Source of the DNA: Streptomyces sp. SJL17-4
GTDB taxonomy: Bacteria; Actinomycetota; Actinomycetes; Streptomycetales; Streptomycetaceae
Assembly (NCBI RefSeq): GCF_036826855.1
Contig: NZ_CP104578.1
Coordinates: forward strand, 3,782,001 to 3,846,000
DNA: 64,000 nt
Direction: 5' to 3'
Below, piece after piece: positions 25,799 through 34,715 of the stretch; position 1 is the stretch's first letter, and each line of letters opens with the position of its first letter. The notes under the pieces were generated by a model. The model worked only from the letters and a program-made list of their open reading frames with translations, was not told where the DNA came from and did not search any database. A program made the position numbers and the translations under genes.

Positions 25799-26485
25799 TC
25801 AGGGCGCCAGCCGCTCCACGCGCCAGGTCTCGCCCTCGGCGCCGTCGGGGCCGCTCTCGCGGACGTACCGCAGCCGGTCGTGGAGCCGGTTCTCGTGTCC
25901 CTGCCAGAACTCGACCGCGTCCGGGACGACCCGGACGCCGCCCCACTCCGGCGGGACCGGCACCTGCGCGTCGGCGGGGTGGCGGGCGGCGAGCTCCGCG
26001 TACCGGGCGAGGAGTTCCGCGCGCGAGCCGATCACCGAGGACTGCGGGCTCGCCCAGGCGCCCAGTTGGGATCCGTGCGGGCGGGTCCGGAAGTAGGCGA
26101 CCGTCTCGTCGCGGCCGATGCGCTCCGCGCGGCCCGTGACGATCACCTGGCGGGCCAGCGGGTGCCAGGGGAAGAGCAGCGAGGCGTACGGGTTGGCCGC
26201 CAGCTCCCTGCCCTTGCGGGAGTCGTAGTTGGTGAAGAAGACGAAGCCGGTCCGGTCGTAGTGCTTCAGGAGCACCGTGCGCGAGGACGGGCGGCCGTCG
26301 GGGGTCGCCGTGGAGACGATCATCGCGTTCGGCTCGTGGATCGCCGGATTCGCGGCGGTCTCCTTGAACCAGCGGGTGAACTGCGCGATCGGTTCGGGCG
26401 CGAGGTCGGCGGCCGACAGTTCGGTGGTGCGGTACTGCTCGCGCATGTCCGCGGGATCCAGGGCGTCGTTCACAGGATCGGTCAC
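25799..26485 (-). CDS. pdxH: Pyridoxamine/pyridoxine 5'-phosphate oxidase
   Basis: An FMN enzyme of the vitamin B6 salvage pathway producing pyridoxal phosphate, 228 residues, cytosolic. FMN and substrate motifs are clear: [67 protein letters not shown], and the C-terminal [15 protein letters not shown]...WRVERLAP signature. Start GTG 26485 is used since [18 protein letters not shown] matches typical N-termini; an AGGA lies nine bases upstream. It is divergent from citrate synthase at 26683. Confidence 0.95.
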   Translation of the reverse strand: MTDPVNDALDPADMREQYRTTELSAADLAPEPIAQFTRWFKETAANPAIHEPNAMIVSTATPDGRPSSRTVLLKHYDRTGFVFFTNYDSRKGRELAANPYASLLFPWHPLARQVIVTGRAERIGRDETVAYFRTRPHGSQLGAWASPQSSVIGSRAELLARYAELAARHPADAQVPVPPEWGGVRVVPDAVEFWQGHENRLHDRLRYVRESGPDGAEGETWRVERLAP

Positions 26486-26682
26486 GGGGCCATCCTGCCG
26501 CAGCGCCTCAGTTTGCCCGGCACCGCGTGCCGCCAATCCTTACTCGCCGGATCGGCGCAGTGTGCCGGATGTCACGCTTCCCCGCATCATCGGAACCGTA
26601 CAGACTCTTGGGCTGGACGACTGTTGAATCCCCACCATCGACCACCACTCAATTGATCGATCATCGATAGAGGAGCCGCCTG

Positions 26683-27783
26683 ATGTCCGACTTCGTACCC
26701 GGGCTCGAGGGAGTCGTCGCGTTCGAGACGGAGATCGCCGAACCCGACAAGGAAGGCGGCGCGCTCCGCTACCGCGGCGTCGACATCGAGGACCTGGTCG
26801 GTCACGTGTCGTTCGGCAACGTCTGGGGGCTGCTCGTCGACGGCGCCTTCAACCCCGGTCTGCCGGCCGCCGAGCCGTTCCCCATCCCCGTGCACTCCGG
26901 CGACATCCGCGTCGACGTGCAGTCCGCCCTCGCGATGCTCGCGCCCGTGTGGGGCCTCAAACCGCTCCTCGACATCTCCGCCGAGCAGGCCCGCGACGAC
27001 CTCGCCCGCGCCGCCGTCATGGCGCTCTCGTACGTCGCCCAGTCCGCCCGCGGCCAGGGCCTCCCCATGGTCCCGCAGAGCGAGATCGACAAGGCCGAGT
27101 CCGTCGTCGAGCGCTTCATGATCCGCTGGCGCGGCGAGCCCGACCCGAAGCACGTCAAGGCCGTCGACGCCTACTGGACCTCCGCCGCCGAGCACGGCAT
27201 GAACGCCTCCACGTTCACCGCGCGTGTCATCGCCTCCACCGGCGCCGACGTGGCCGCCTCGCTCTCCGGCGCCGTCGGCGCCATGTCGGGCCCGCTGCAC
27301 GGCGGCGCGCCCTCCCGCGTCCTCGGCATGATCGAGGAGATCGAGCGGACCGGCGACGCCACCGCCTACGTGAAGCAGGCACTCGACAAGGGCGAGCGCC
27401 TCATGGGCTTCGGCCACCGCGTCTACCGCGCCGAGGACCCCCGCGCGCGCGTGCTGCGCCGTACGGCCAAGGAGCTGGACGCCCCGCGTTACGAGGTGGC
27501 CGCCGCCCTGGAGAAGGCCGCCCTGGAGGAGCTGCACAGCCGGCGTCCCGACCGCGTCCTGGCGACGAACGTCGAGTTCTGGGCGGCCATCGTCCTGGAC
27601 TTCGCCGAGGTCCCGGCGCACATGTTCACGTCGATGTTCACGTGCGCGCGTACGGCCGGCTGGTCGGCGCACATCCTGGAGCAGAAGCGCACCGGCCGCC
27701 TGGTCCGCCCGTCCGCCCGCTACACGGGCCCGGGGCAGCGGGACCCGCGCGAGATCGAGGGGTACGGGGACATCGCGGGCTGA
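26683..27783 (+). CDS. Citrate synthase family protein (short type)
   Basis: A 366-residue cytosolic enzyme condensing acetyl-CoA (or propionyl-CoA) with oxaloacetate. Conserved features are LRYRGVDIEDLVGHVSFGNVWGLLVDG, GPLHGGAP, the active-site FGHRVYRAEDPRARVL (His) and the substrate Arg near the C-terminus. The length fits the short Gram-positive type. Streptomyces carry several paralogues (housekeeping citA, 2-methylcitrate synthases), and this one resembles the SCO4388-type second citrate synthase. Start ATG 26683 follows GAGGAG. The upstream promoter contains overlapping TTGATCGATCAT and ATCGAT repeats (26650-26667). Confidence 0.9.
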   Translation: MSDFVPGLEGVVAFETEIAEPDKEGGALRYRGVDIEDLVGHVSFGNVWGLLVDGAFNPGLPAAEPFPIPVHSGDIRVDVQSALAMLAPVWGLKPLLDISAEQARDDLARAAVMALSYVAQSARGQGLPMVPQSEIDKAESVVERFMIRWRGEPDPKHVKAVDAYWTSAAEHGMNASTFTARVIASTGADVAASLSGAVGAMSGPLHGGAPSRVLGMIEEIERTGDATAYVKQALDKGERLMGFGHRVYRAEDPRARVLRRTAKELDAPRYEVAAALEKAALEELHSRRPDRVLATNVEFWAAIVLDFAEVPAHMFTSMFTCARTAGWSAHILEQKRTGRLVRPSARYTGPGQRDPREIEGYGDIAG

Positions 27784-27801
27784 GCCCGCTTGCCGCGACG
27801 C

Positions 27802-27843
27802 CACGGCGACGGCCCGACCCGCACAGTCGGGGCCGTCGCTGTG
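27802..27843. terminator. Terminator after citrate synthase gene
   Basis: CACGGCGACGGCCCGAC (27802-27818) pairs with GTCGGGGCCGTCGCTGTG (27826-27843) with two bulges. It lies 19 bp past the stop and before the convergent oxygenase gene. Confidence 0.7.
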
Positions 27844-27912
27844 GCCGTCGCCAGGCCGCCGCTGTGGACCTCGCAGGCCGTCGCCGGAGTCTCGCCGACG
27901 GCCTCGTACCGG

Positions 27913-28956
27913 CTAGGACGACAGAGCGGGCTGCGCCTCCGGGTGCAGCAGCAGATCCGCGTGGTGGCGGGCCGTCGTCAGCGGGTGGGCCCGCAGCTTG
28001 CCCTTCAGCTCGTTGCGGCCGTACTCGGCGAACAGCGGGTTCTCCGGGTCGGCCGTGACGCCCGGCGCGCGCTCCGCGTAGGGGAAGGCCAGCGGGGTGA
28101 TCCGGGCGTCGAGCCGCGGGTTGTAGAAGAACGGCACCGAGTAGCGCTCCGTCGCCCCGGGCGGTGAGACGACCCGGTGGTTGGTGGCGATCAGATAGCC
28201 GTTGGTCGCCACTTCGAGCAGCTCGCCGAGGTTCACGACGAACGCACCCGGCAGCGGCGGCACATCGTGGAAGTTCCCGTCCTCGCGCTGCACTTGGAGC
28301 CCGCCCACCTGGTCCTGGAGGAGCAGGGTGAGGAAGCCGTAGTCCTTGTGCGCGCCGACGCCCTGGTCGTCGCCCTCGCCGCTGCTGCCCGGGTAGCGCA
28401 CCAGCTTGAGGTGCGGGTGGGCGCGCGGCCCGAAGATGTCGTCGTAGAAGTCCTCGGGCGCGCCGATCGAGGCGAGCAGTTCGTGCAGCAGCCGTTCGGC
28501 GACCCCGCTGAGCCGCTCGACCCAGGTCAGGGCGGCGGTCCGCAGCTCGGGGAGGGCCTCGGGCCACTGGTTGGGGCCTTCGAGCCACCAGTACGGGGCT
28601 TCCCAGGGGCCGGGGATCCGCGCGGGGCGCTCGGCGCCGATGTCGAGCTGGTCGCGCCAGTCGCGCGCGCCGGCGGTGCGCTCGTCGCCGATGCGCGTAT
28701 AGCCGCGGAAGTGCGGGGAGTTGATGTTGTCGAGGGCGAGCCGGTCGGCCTCGGGCAGCGCGAAGAAGGCGTGCATCGCGGAGGTCAGGGCCCGCGTCTC
28801 GGCCTCGGTCACCCCGTGCCCGATCAGCTGGAAGAACCCGACGTCGTGCGCGGCCGAGTGGAGCTGGGCGTGGAGCAGCCGCCGGGCCTGGGGGTCACGG
28901 TCTGCGGCGGAGAGGTCGACGATGGGGAGCTGCGAGGAGTACGAGCTGCGAGTCAT
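27913..28956 (-). CDS. Isopenicillin-N-synthase-like 2-oxoglutarate/Fe(II) oxygenase
   Basis: A 347-residue cytosolic oxygenase with the DIOX_N domain (LPIVDLSAADRDPQARRLLHAQLHSAAHDVGFFQLIGHGV) and the 2OG-Fe(II) barrel. The metal triad is visible as GAHKDYGFLTLL (His, Asp) and TNHRVVSPPG (His), with RYSVPFFYNP supplying the 2-oxoglutarate-binding Arg. Genuine penicillin synthases sit in beta-lactam clusters and none is present, so this is one of the widespread uncharacterised relatives. A 24-codon leader peptide lies 127 bp upstream on the same strand, suggesting attenuation control. Confidence 0.87.
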   Translation of the reverse strand: MTRSSYSSQLPIVDLSAADRDPQARRLLHAQLHSAAHDVGFFQLIGHGVTEAETRALTSAMHAFFALPEADRLALDNINSPHFRGYTRIGDERTAGARDWRDQLDIGAERPARIPGPWEAPYWWLEGPNQWPEALPELRTAALTWVERLSGVAERLLHELLASIGAPEDFYDDIFGPRAHPHLKLVRYPGSSGEGDDQGVGAHKDYGFLTLLLQDQVGGLQVQREDGNFHDVPPLPGAFVVNLGELLEVATNGYLIATNHRVVSPPGATERYSVPFFYNPRLDARITPLAFPYAERAPGVTADPENPLFAEYGRNELKGKLRAHPLTTARHHADLLLHPEAQPALSS

Positions 28957-29083
28957 GGATGCGTCCGCGGGGTCTACGGGTGCCCGGGGCGGCCGCCGAG
29001 GGTGGGGCGGGGGCCACGGGTGCCGGTCGGCTTGGGCTCTGAACGAGGGACCCGGTGGGGGCGCTGGTGGTGCCCCGTGAGGG

Positions 29084-29158
29084 TCAGGCGGAGCGGCGAC
29101 AGCTCATGGTCGTGACGCGGAGGAGGTCCACGTGGCGACGGCGTACGAGCGTAGGCAT
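29084..29158 (-). CDS. Putative regulatory leader peptide (24 codons)
   Basis: The frame reads MPTLVRRRHVDLLRVTTMSC then RRSA and a TGA stop. The RRRHVDLLRVT..C core matches the short leader peptides seen upstream of many Streptomyces sulfur- and cysteine-related operons, where a Cys near the end makes translation sense cysteinyl-tRNA. It ends 127 bp before the oxygenase start, leaving room for an attenuator. I recognise the motif from memory; there is no proof of translation. A strong SD is not apparent. Confidence 0.7.
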   Translation of the reverse strand: MPTLVRRRHVDLLRVTTMSCRRSA

Positions 29159-29325
29159 GCGACCAGAGTACTGCGGGGCGGGGGGAACGACTGTGGCCCG
29201 CGTCACGTTCCGGTGTCCGTGACGCGGGGGTGTTCAAAGGGGCGGCCGTACGCGAAGATCGCCGCCACGCATGTCAAGCGCATGCCAATGCTCCCGTCGC
29301 AGCATCCCATCGCAGGAGGATGTCC

Positions 29326-30381
29326 ATGAGTCGCCGCCCGTCCCGCGGCCCGATCGCCACGGCCACCGCCGCCGTGGCCCTCGCCACCGCCGCGCTGCTC
29401 CCCGCCGCCGGCGCCACGGCCTCCCCGCTGCCCGCCGCCGCCCCGCTCCCCCAGGCCCGCGTCTTCATGGTGAACCCGGTCCAGGCCACGGGCGACCAGT
29501 CCCTCACCGACCACAAGGACGCGGCGAGCGACGTCCCCGCCTCCGCGTACGCCACCGTCGCGCTGCGGAACCTCGACACGAGCGGCGGCCTGTCCGGCCG
29601 CTGGGCCACGGTGCGGTCCGAGACCGGCAAGCCCGCCACGGTCGCGGGCGCCACCGCGTACGACCGCTCCGACGACGAGTTCGAGCAGGTCATGGCGTAC
29701 TTCTGGGTCAACGAGTCACAGGAGTACCTCCAGGGGCTCGGCTTCGGCACCGAACTGCCCGGCGCCAACGACCGGGTGCAGCCGGTCCGGCTCAACCAGT
29801 GGGGCGCCGACAACTCCTACTTCACCGACAAGAAGGCCGAGATCCGCTTCGGCAAGGGCGGGGTGGACGACGCCGAGGACGCCGAGGTGATCGTGCACGA
29901 GTACGGGCACGCCGTGCACCACGCCCAGGTGCCCGGCTTCGGCACGACTCCGGAGTCCGGCGCGATCGGCGAGGCCTTCGGCGACTACCTGGCCGTGGCG
30001 GTCGGCACGCACGCGGCCGGGAAGTACGGCTGGCCGGTCAAGGCCGACGCGGCCTGCGTCGCCGACTGGGACGCGACCGGCTACAGCGAGGCGCCGCACT
30101 GCCTCCGCCGGATCGACGGCACGAAGACGTACGCGGACCGGGAGGGCGAGGTCCACGCCGACGGCGAGATCTGGTCCCGGGCGCTCCTCGACATCCGCAC
30201 CTCGCTCGGCGCCCGGACCGCCGACCGGATCATCGTGAACGCCCAGTTCGGCTTCGACCCCGACACCAGCTTCCAGGACGCCGCCCTGACGACGATCGCG
30301 ACCGCGGAGAAGATGTACGGGACGGGCGCGGCGACGGCCGTACGGGACGCCTTCCGCGCCCGCGAGATCCCGGGCGTCTGA
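29326..30381 (+). CDS. Secreted zinc metallopeptidase (gluzincin, M4/M36-like)
   Basis: A 351-residue exported protease. A signal peptide (SRRPSRGPIATATAAVALATAALLPAAGATA) is followed by a catalytic domain with HEYGH at 191-195 and the third zinc ligand Glu216 in GEAFGDYLAVA, the gluzincin pattern HEXXH...E. FEQVMAYFWVNESQEYL and the late DGEIWSRALLDIR resemble fungalysin/thermolysin relatives. It lacks the usual large propeptide, so activation may be simple. ATG 29326 has GGAGGA five bases upstream; ATG 29320 would overlap it. Confidence 0.87.
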   Translation: MSRRPSRGPIATATAAVALATAALLPAAGATASPLPAAAPLPQARVFMVNPVQATGDQSLTDHKDAASDVPASAYATVALRNLDTSGGLSGRWATVRSETGKPATVAGATAYDRSDDEFEQVMAYFWVNESQEYLQGLGFGTELPGANDRVQPVRLNQWGADNSYFTDKKAEIRFGKGGVDDAEDAEVIVHEYGHAVHHAQVPGFGTTPESGAIGEAFGDYLAVAVGTHAAGKYGWPVKADAACVADWDATGYSEAPHCLRRIDGTKTYADREGEVHADGEIWSRALLDIRTSLGARTADRIIVNAQFGFDPDTSFQDAALTTIATAEKMYGTGAATAVRDAFRAREIPGV

Positions 30382-30392
30382 CCGGGTGCCGG

Positions 30393-30410
30393 CCCGGCCC
30401 CCTGGCCGGG
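30393..30410. terminator. Short hairpin between convergent genes
   Basis: CCCGGCC (30393-30399) and GGCCGGG (30404-30410) form a stem with a CCCT loop, between stops at 30381 and 30422. Confidence 0.5.
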
Positions 30411-30421
30411 TGGGGGCCGTG

Positions 30422-31021
30422 TCAGGCGTCCAGTGCCTCGTCGATCAGGCGGGCCCACTGGGCGACCACACGGTCCCTGCGGGCGCGGTCGTCCGTCAGG
30501 AGGGTCGCCAGGCCCAGGCCGCGGGCCATGTCCAGGAGGCCCTGGACGGTCTCGCGGACGCCGGGGCGGGACTCGTCCGCGCCGAGCACCTCGACGGCGA
30601 TGCGGTGCGACTCGCGGCCGACCCGGGCCTCCAGCTCCGTCACGCGCGTGCGGAGCTGCTCCTCGCCCGACGCGGCGACCCACAGGTGGAGCGCGGCCCG
30701 GAAGAGCGGCCCGGTGAACAGGTCGACGAGGGCGGCGACGGCCTCGTGGCGGTCGCGGGACGGGAGGGTCCGCAGCGCCTGGGACCGCTCCTCCGCCACG
30801 TACTCGACGGCGGCCGTGAACAGGTCCTCGCGGGTGGGGAAGTGGTGCTGGGCGGCGCCCCGGGAGACGCCTGCCCGTTCCGCGACGACGGCGACCGTGG
30901 AGCCCGCCCAGCCGTGTTCGGCCAGGCAGGACACGGCCGCCTCCAGGAGCCGCTGCCGGGTGGCGCGGCTCCTGTCCTGCTTGGGGTTCCGGTCCGGCTT
31001 GGGTGCGGTCAAAGCCGCCAT
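30422..31021 (-). CDS. TetR-family regulator of the adjacent acyl-CoA operon
   Basis: A 199-residue TetR protein with helix-turn-helix RQRLLEAAVSCLAEHGWAGSTVAVVAERAGVSRGAAQHHFPTREDLFTAAVEY and a C-terminal TetR_C domain. Its start codon lies 13 bp inside the upstream enoyl-CoA hydratase gene, so it is the last gene of the ligase-hydratase-regulator operon. Autoregulation is expected. The shared operator-like sites at 33466 and 40914 are the obvious binding candidates (inference). Confidence 0.9.
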   Translation of the reverse strand: MAALTAPKPDRNPKQDRSRATRQRLLEAAVSCLAEHGWAGSTVAVVAERAGVSRGAAQHHFPTREDLFTAAVEYVAEERSQALRTLPSRDRHEAVAALVDLFTGPLFRAALHLWVAASGEEQLRTRVTELEARVGRESHRIAVEVLGADESRPGVRETVQGLLDMARGLGLATLLTDDRARRDRVVAQWARLIDEALDA

Positions 31022-31731
31022 GCGGGGTCCCGTCGTTCGAGGAAGGCCGTCATCCCCTCGCGCGCCTCGGCGGAGGCGAAGAGCGTGGCCGACCTCTGCA
31101 CCAGGTCCTCCGCGTCACGTTCGAAGGTCTCCAGGACTCTAGCGGTGACCAGCCGCTTCGCCTCGCGCAGGCCCTGCGGGGAGGCCGCGCGGAGGGAGTC
31201 GAGGATGCCGGGCAGAGCGTCGTCCCGGTCCGTCACGAGGCCCATCGCGATCGCCTCCGGCACCCCGAACCGCTCGCCCGTCAGGTAGTGGCGGGCCGCC
31301 GCGCGCGGCTCCAGCTTCGGAAGGAGGGTGAGGGAGATGACGGCGGGCGCGACCCCGATCCGTACCTCCGTGAGCGCGAAGTCCGCCGCCTCCCCGGCCA
31401 CCACGATGTCACCGGCGCCGAGCAGCCCGAGGCCGCCGGCCCGTACGTGCCCGGTGGCGTGCGCGACGACCGGTTTCGGCAGCTCGACGATCTGCCGGAG
31501 CAGGTCCACGAAGGCGTACGGGCTCGGCGGCGCCTTCAGGTCGGCGCCCGCGCTGAACGTGCCGCCGGTGTGGGTGAGCACCACCGCCCGGACCGCGGGG
31601 TCCTTGCCGCAGGCGGTGAGCGCGTCGGCGAGCTCGGTGACGAGCGCGGCGGAGAGCGCGTTGCGGGTGGCCGGGGAGTCGAGGGCGAGGGTGGTGATCC
31701 CCCGCTCCTCGGTGACGGCGACCAGGGTCAT
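31009..31731 (-). CDS. Enoyl-CoA hydratase/isomerase family protein
   Basis: A 240-residue crotonase-fold enzyme. LALDSPATRNALSAALVTELADAL and VVLTHTGGTFSAGADLKA form the CoA-binding and first oxyanion region. HATGHVRAGGLGLLGAGDIVVAGEAADFALTEVRIGVAPAV is the second. The usual catalytic Glu positions cannot be fixed by eye, so hydratase, isomerase or lyase activity is open. It overlaps the ligase gene by four bases (ATGA) and the TetR gene by 13, giving tight translational coupling. It acts in the cytosol, probably in the same acyl-CoA pathway as the following operon. Confidence 0.87.
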   Translation of the reverse strand: MTLVAVTEERGITTLALDSPATRNALSAALVTELADALTACGKDPAVRAVVLTHTGGTFSAGADLKAPPSPYAFVDLLRQIVELPKPVVAHATGHVRAGGLGLLGAGDIVVAGEAADFALTEVRIGVAPAVISLTLLPKLEPRAAARHYLTGERFGVPEAIAMGLVTDRDDALPGILDSLRAASPQGLREAKRLVTARVLETFERDAEDLVQRSATLFASAEAREGMTAFLERRDPAWRL

Positions 31732-33365
31732 GTGCGGTCCCTCGACTCTCGTTCACGGAGCTCCCGTTCCCGGACCTCGCGGTCCCGGTCCCGGAGCTCT
31801 CGGCGGAGGATCTTCCCGGACGCTGCCCGCGGCACGGCCTCGATGAACTCGACGTCACGGACCTTCTTGTACGGGGAGACCCGGGCGGCGACGTGCGCCA
31901 TGACGTCCTCGGCGGTGAGGTCGGGCGCGGCGGCCTGGCGTACGACGTAGGCCTTGGGTATCTCGGTGCCGTCGGCGTCGGTGACGCCGATGACGGCGGC
32001 GTCGGCGATGCCCTCGTGGGTGAGGAGCAGGGCCTCGAGTTCGGCGGGGGCGACCTGGAAGCCCTTGTACTTGATGAGTTCCTTGACGCGGTCGACGACG
32101 TACAGCCAGCCGTCGTCGTCGACCCGGCCGATGTCGCCGGTGTGCACCCAGCCCTCGGCGTCGATCATGGCGGCGGTGGCGTCGGGCCGCCCGAGGTAGC
32201 CCTTCATGACCTGCGGCCCCCGGATGGCGACCTCACCCTCCTCGCCGGGCGCCGCGTCCTTCGACGGGTCGTCGAGGGACAGGATCCGCATCTCGGTGGA
32301 GGGCAGCAGCCTGCCGACGGTGCCGGGCGGCGGGTTCTCGGCGGCGAGCGGGACGACGTGGGTGCCCGGGGACAGCTCCGTCATGCCGTACGCCTGGAGG
32401 ACCGGCGGCAGCCCGAGCCGCGCCGAACAGGCCTGGGCGAGGGCCGCGTCGAGCGGGGCGGCGGCGCTGACGATGTACTCCAGGGAGGACAGGTCGTAGT
32501 CGGCGACGGCCGGGTGCTTGGCGAGGGCGAGCACGATCGGCGGGGCGACGTAGAGGCCGTTGATGCGGTGCTTCTGGATGGCGCCGAGGAAGGTGTCGAG
32601 CTCGAAGCGGGGCAGCACGACGACGGTGGCGCCCTGCCGGAGGGGCGCGTTCATGAGAGCCGTGAGGCCGTAGATGTGAAAGAACGGCAGGATGGCCAGG
32701 ATCCGGTCACCCGGGCCCATCGGCATGACCGGCTCCAGCTGGGCGAGGTTCGTCGCGATCGAGGCGTGGGTGAGCATCACGCCCTTGGGGACGCCGGTGG
32801 TGCCGGAGGAGTACGGGAGCGCGGCGACGTCCTCGTCGGGGTCGATGTCGATCTCGGGCACGGCGCCGGTGGACCCGAGGAAGGCCTGCAGCGACCGGAC
32901 ACCCTCCCCCTCGGGGCCTTGCGGCGCCTGGTCGCAGACGAATATCTCCCGCACCCCGCCCGCGAGTTCGGCCGCCGCGCGGGCGGAGGGGAGCAGCGGG
33001 GAGACGGTGACGATCCAGCGGGCGGAGGAGTCGCGGAGCTGCTTGGCGAACTCCTCGGGGGTGGACAGCGGATGCACGGTGGTGACGGAGGCACCCGCGC
33101 GCGTGGCGGCGTAGAAGGCGACGGGGAAGAGCACGGTGTTGGGGCTGTGCAGGGCGAGCACGTCCCCCTTCCGTACCCCGGCCTCGGCGAGCCCGGCGGC
33201 CACCCGCCGGTGGAAGGCGTCGATCTGCCCGTACGTGAGGGTGAACTCCCCTGCCCCGTCGACCAGTGCGGGGGTGTCGCCCCGCTCTGCCGCGTGGCCG
33301 AGCACCGCGTCGTGGATCGGCAGGGAGACGGTCGGAACGGCCTCGTACTCGCTGTGGAACACCAT
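31728..33365 (-). CDS. 4-coumarate:CoA ligase-like acyl-CoA synthetase
   Basis: A 545-residue adenylate-forming enzyme activating a carboxylic acid as its CoA ester. P-loop ALPYSSGTTGVPKGVMLTH, A5 motif QAYGMTELSPGTH, A7 YLGRPDATAAMIDAEGWVHTGDIG, A8 hinge YVVDRVKELIKYKGFQVAPAELE and A10 PRAASGKILRRELR (catalytic Lys) are intact. The sequence resembles the S. coelicolor cinnamate/4-coumarate ligase, but terminal Arg/Glu-rich repeats (RDREVRERELRERES) are unusual. Start ATG 33365 is chosen by homology. It heads an operon with an enoyl-CoA hydratase and TetR gene. Confidence 0.9.
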   Translation of the reverse strand: MVFHSEYEAVPTVSLPIHDAVLGHAAERGDTPALVDGAGEFTLTYGQIDAFHRRVAAGLAEAGVRKGDVLALHSPNTVLFPVAFYAATRAGASVTTVHPLSTPEEFAKQLRDSSARWIVTVSPLLPSARAAAELAGGVREIFVCDQAPQGPEGEGVRSLQAFLGSTGAVPEIDIDPDEDVAALPYSSGTTGVPKGVMLTHASIATNLAQLEPVMPMGPGDRILAILPFFHIYGLTALMNAPLRQGATVVVLPRFELDTFLGAIQKHRINGLYVAPPIVLALAKHPAVADYDLSSLEYIVSAAAPLDAALAQACSARLGLPPVLQAYGMTELSPGTHVVPLAAENPPPGTVGRLLPSTEMRILSLDDPSKDAAPGEEGEVAIRGPQVMKGYLGRPDATAAMIDAEGWVHTGDIGRVDDDGWLYVVDRVKELIKYKGFQVAPAELEALLLTHEGIADAAVIGVTDADGTEIPKAYVVRQAAAPDLTAEDVMAHVAARVSPYKKVRDVEFIEAVPRAASGKILRRELRDRDREVRERELRERESRDRT

Positions 33366-33465
33366 GCAAGCCCCCTGGAGAGGTGGGAGAAGAGGTGGAA
33401 GGTGGTCGCCAGGATCGCGCGTGGGGGTACGACTTGGGGAGACCTTGTCAGCACTCCGGCGAAAC

Positions 33466-33487
33466 AATCAAGCACGCATGCATGATT
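33466..33487. promoter_or_regulatory. Imperfect dyad upstream of the CoA-ligase operon, shared with 40914
   Basis: A 22-bp sequence beginning AATCAAGCACGCATG and ending CATGATT is symmetric at most positions. Together with the preceding GAAAC it shares the 13-bp core GAAACAATCAAGC with the site at 40914. It lies 101 bp upstream of the ligase start. Confidence 0.55.
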
Positions 33488-33581
33488 CTCGGGAAGGACG
33501 ACGCCCCACCGGACGACTCCAGGAAGAACAAGCCGCGGGCCCGGCGCTTCACCGCGCCGCCGGGCTACCGCGCCGCGCCGG

Positions 33582-34715
33582 TCAGTACGACTTGGGCAGC
33601 CCCAGCGTCTGGTGCGACACGTAGTTGAGGATCATCTCCCGGCTGACCGGGGCGATCCGCGCCACCCGCGCCGCCGTGATCAGCCGGGCCAGGCCGAACT
33701 CCCTGGTGAGGCCGTTGCCGCCGAGGGTGTGGACCGCCTGGTCGACGGCCTTCACACAGGCCTCCGCCGCCGCGTACTTCGCCATGTTGGCGGCCTCGCC
33801 CGCACCCATGTCGTCACCCGCGTCGTAGAGGTGCGCGGCCTTCGCCATCATCAGCCGGGCCAGTTCCAGCTCGATGTGCGCCTGGGCGAGCGGATGCGCG
33901 ATGGCCTGGTGGGCGCCGATCGGGGCCTTCCAGACCTGCCGCTCCTTCGCGTACTTCACGGCCTGCGCGAGCGCGTACCGGCCCATGCCGATCGCGAACG
34001 CGGCCGTCATGATCCGCTCCGGGTTGAGCCCCGCGAAGAGCTGGAGCAGCCCCGCGTCCTCGTCACCGACGAGCGCGTCGGCCGGCAGGTGCACCTCATC
34101 GAGCGTCAGCTCGAACTGCTTCTCGTTCGCGTCGAGTTCCATCTCGATGTGCCGCCGCTGGAAGCCGGGGGCGTCGCGCGGGACGATGAAGAGACAAGGC
34201 TTGAGACTGCCCGTGCGGGCGTCCGACGTACGGCCCACGATCAGGGTCGCGTCGGCGATGTCGACACCCGACACGAACACCTTCCGCCCGTTGAGGACCC
34301 AGCCCTCCTCCGTACGGGTCGCGGTCGTCGTGATGCGGTGCGAGTTCGAGCCCGCGTCGGGCTCCGTGATGCCGAACGCCATCGTCCGCGAGCCGTCCGC
34401 CAGACCCGGCAGCCAGGCCCGCTTCTGCTCCTCCGTACCGAAGCGGGCGATGACCGTGCCGCAGATCGCGGGCGAGACGACCATCATCAGGAGCGGCGCA
34501 CCGGCCGCACCGGCCTCCTCCAGGACGACGGACAGCTCGGCCATGCCGCCGCCCCCGCCGCCGTACTCCTCGGGCAGGTTCACCCCCAGATAGCCGAGCT
34601 TGCCGGCCTCCGCCCACAGGGCGGCCCGGTCGAAGCCGGGACCGTGCCGGTGGCCGAGCGCGGAGACGGCGGCGCGGAGCGCGGTGAGCTCTTCGCTTTC
34701 GATCATGGTGCTCAT
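33582..34715 (-). CDS. Acyl-CoA dehydrogenase
   Basis: A 377-residue FAD flavoenzyme. N-terminal helical domain to about 110, FAD-contact MAFGITEPDAGSNSHRITTTA, the beta domain GWVLNGRKVFVSGVDIADATLIVGR, and the C-terminal helical domain with RQVWKAPIGAHQAIAHPLAQAHIELELARLMM and HTLGGNGLTREFGLARLITAARVARI. It oxidises an acyl-CoA to the 2,3-enoyl form. ATG 34715 overlaps the carboxylase stop (ATGA), so it is the last gene of the five-gene operon. By position it may play the citronellyl-CoA or isovaleryl-CoA dehydrogenase role (inference). Confidence 0.9.
   Translation of the reverse strand: MSTMIESEELTALRAAVSALGHRHGPGFDRAALWAEAGKLGYLGVNLPEEYGGGGGGMAELSVVLEEAGAAGAPLLMMVVSPAICGTVIARFGTEEQKRAWLPGLADGSRTMAFGITEPDAGSNSHRITTTATRTEEGWVLNGRKVFVSGVDIADATLIVGRTSDARTGSLKPCLFIVPRDAPGFQRRHIEMELDANEKQFELTLDEVHLPADALVGDEDAGLLQLFAGLNPERIMTAAFAIGMGRYALAQAVKYAKERQVWKAPIGAHQAIAHPLAQAHIELELARLMMAKAAHLYDAGDDMGAGEAANMAKYAAAEACVKAVDQAVHTLGGNGLTREFGLARLITAARVARIAPVSREMILNYVSHQTLGLPKSY

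Noticed and set aside
27913..28956. Penicillin biosynthesis (isopenicillin N synthase)
   Set aside because: Only the oxygenase fold is shared; no ACV synthetase or other beta-lactam gene lies nearby.
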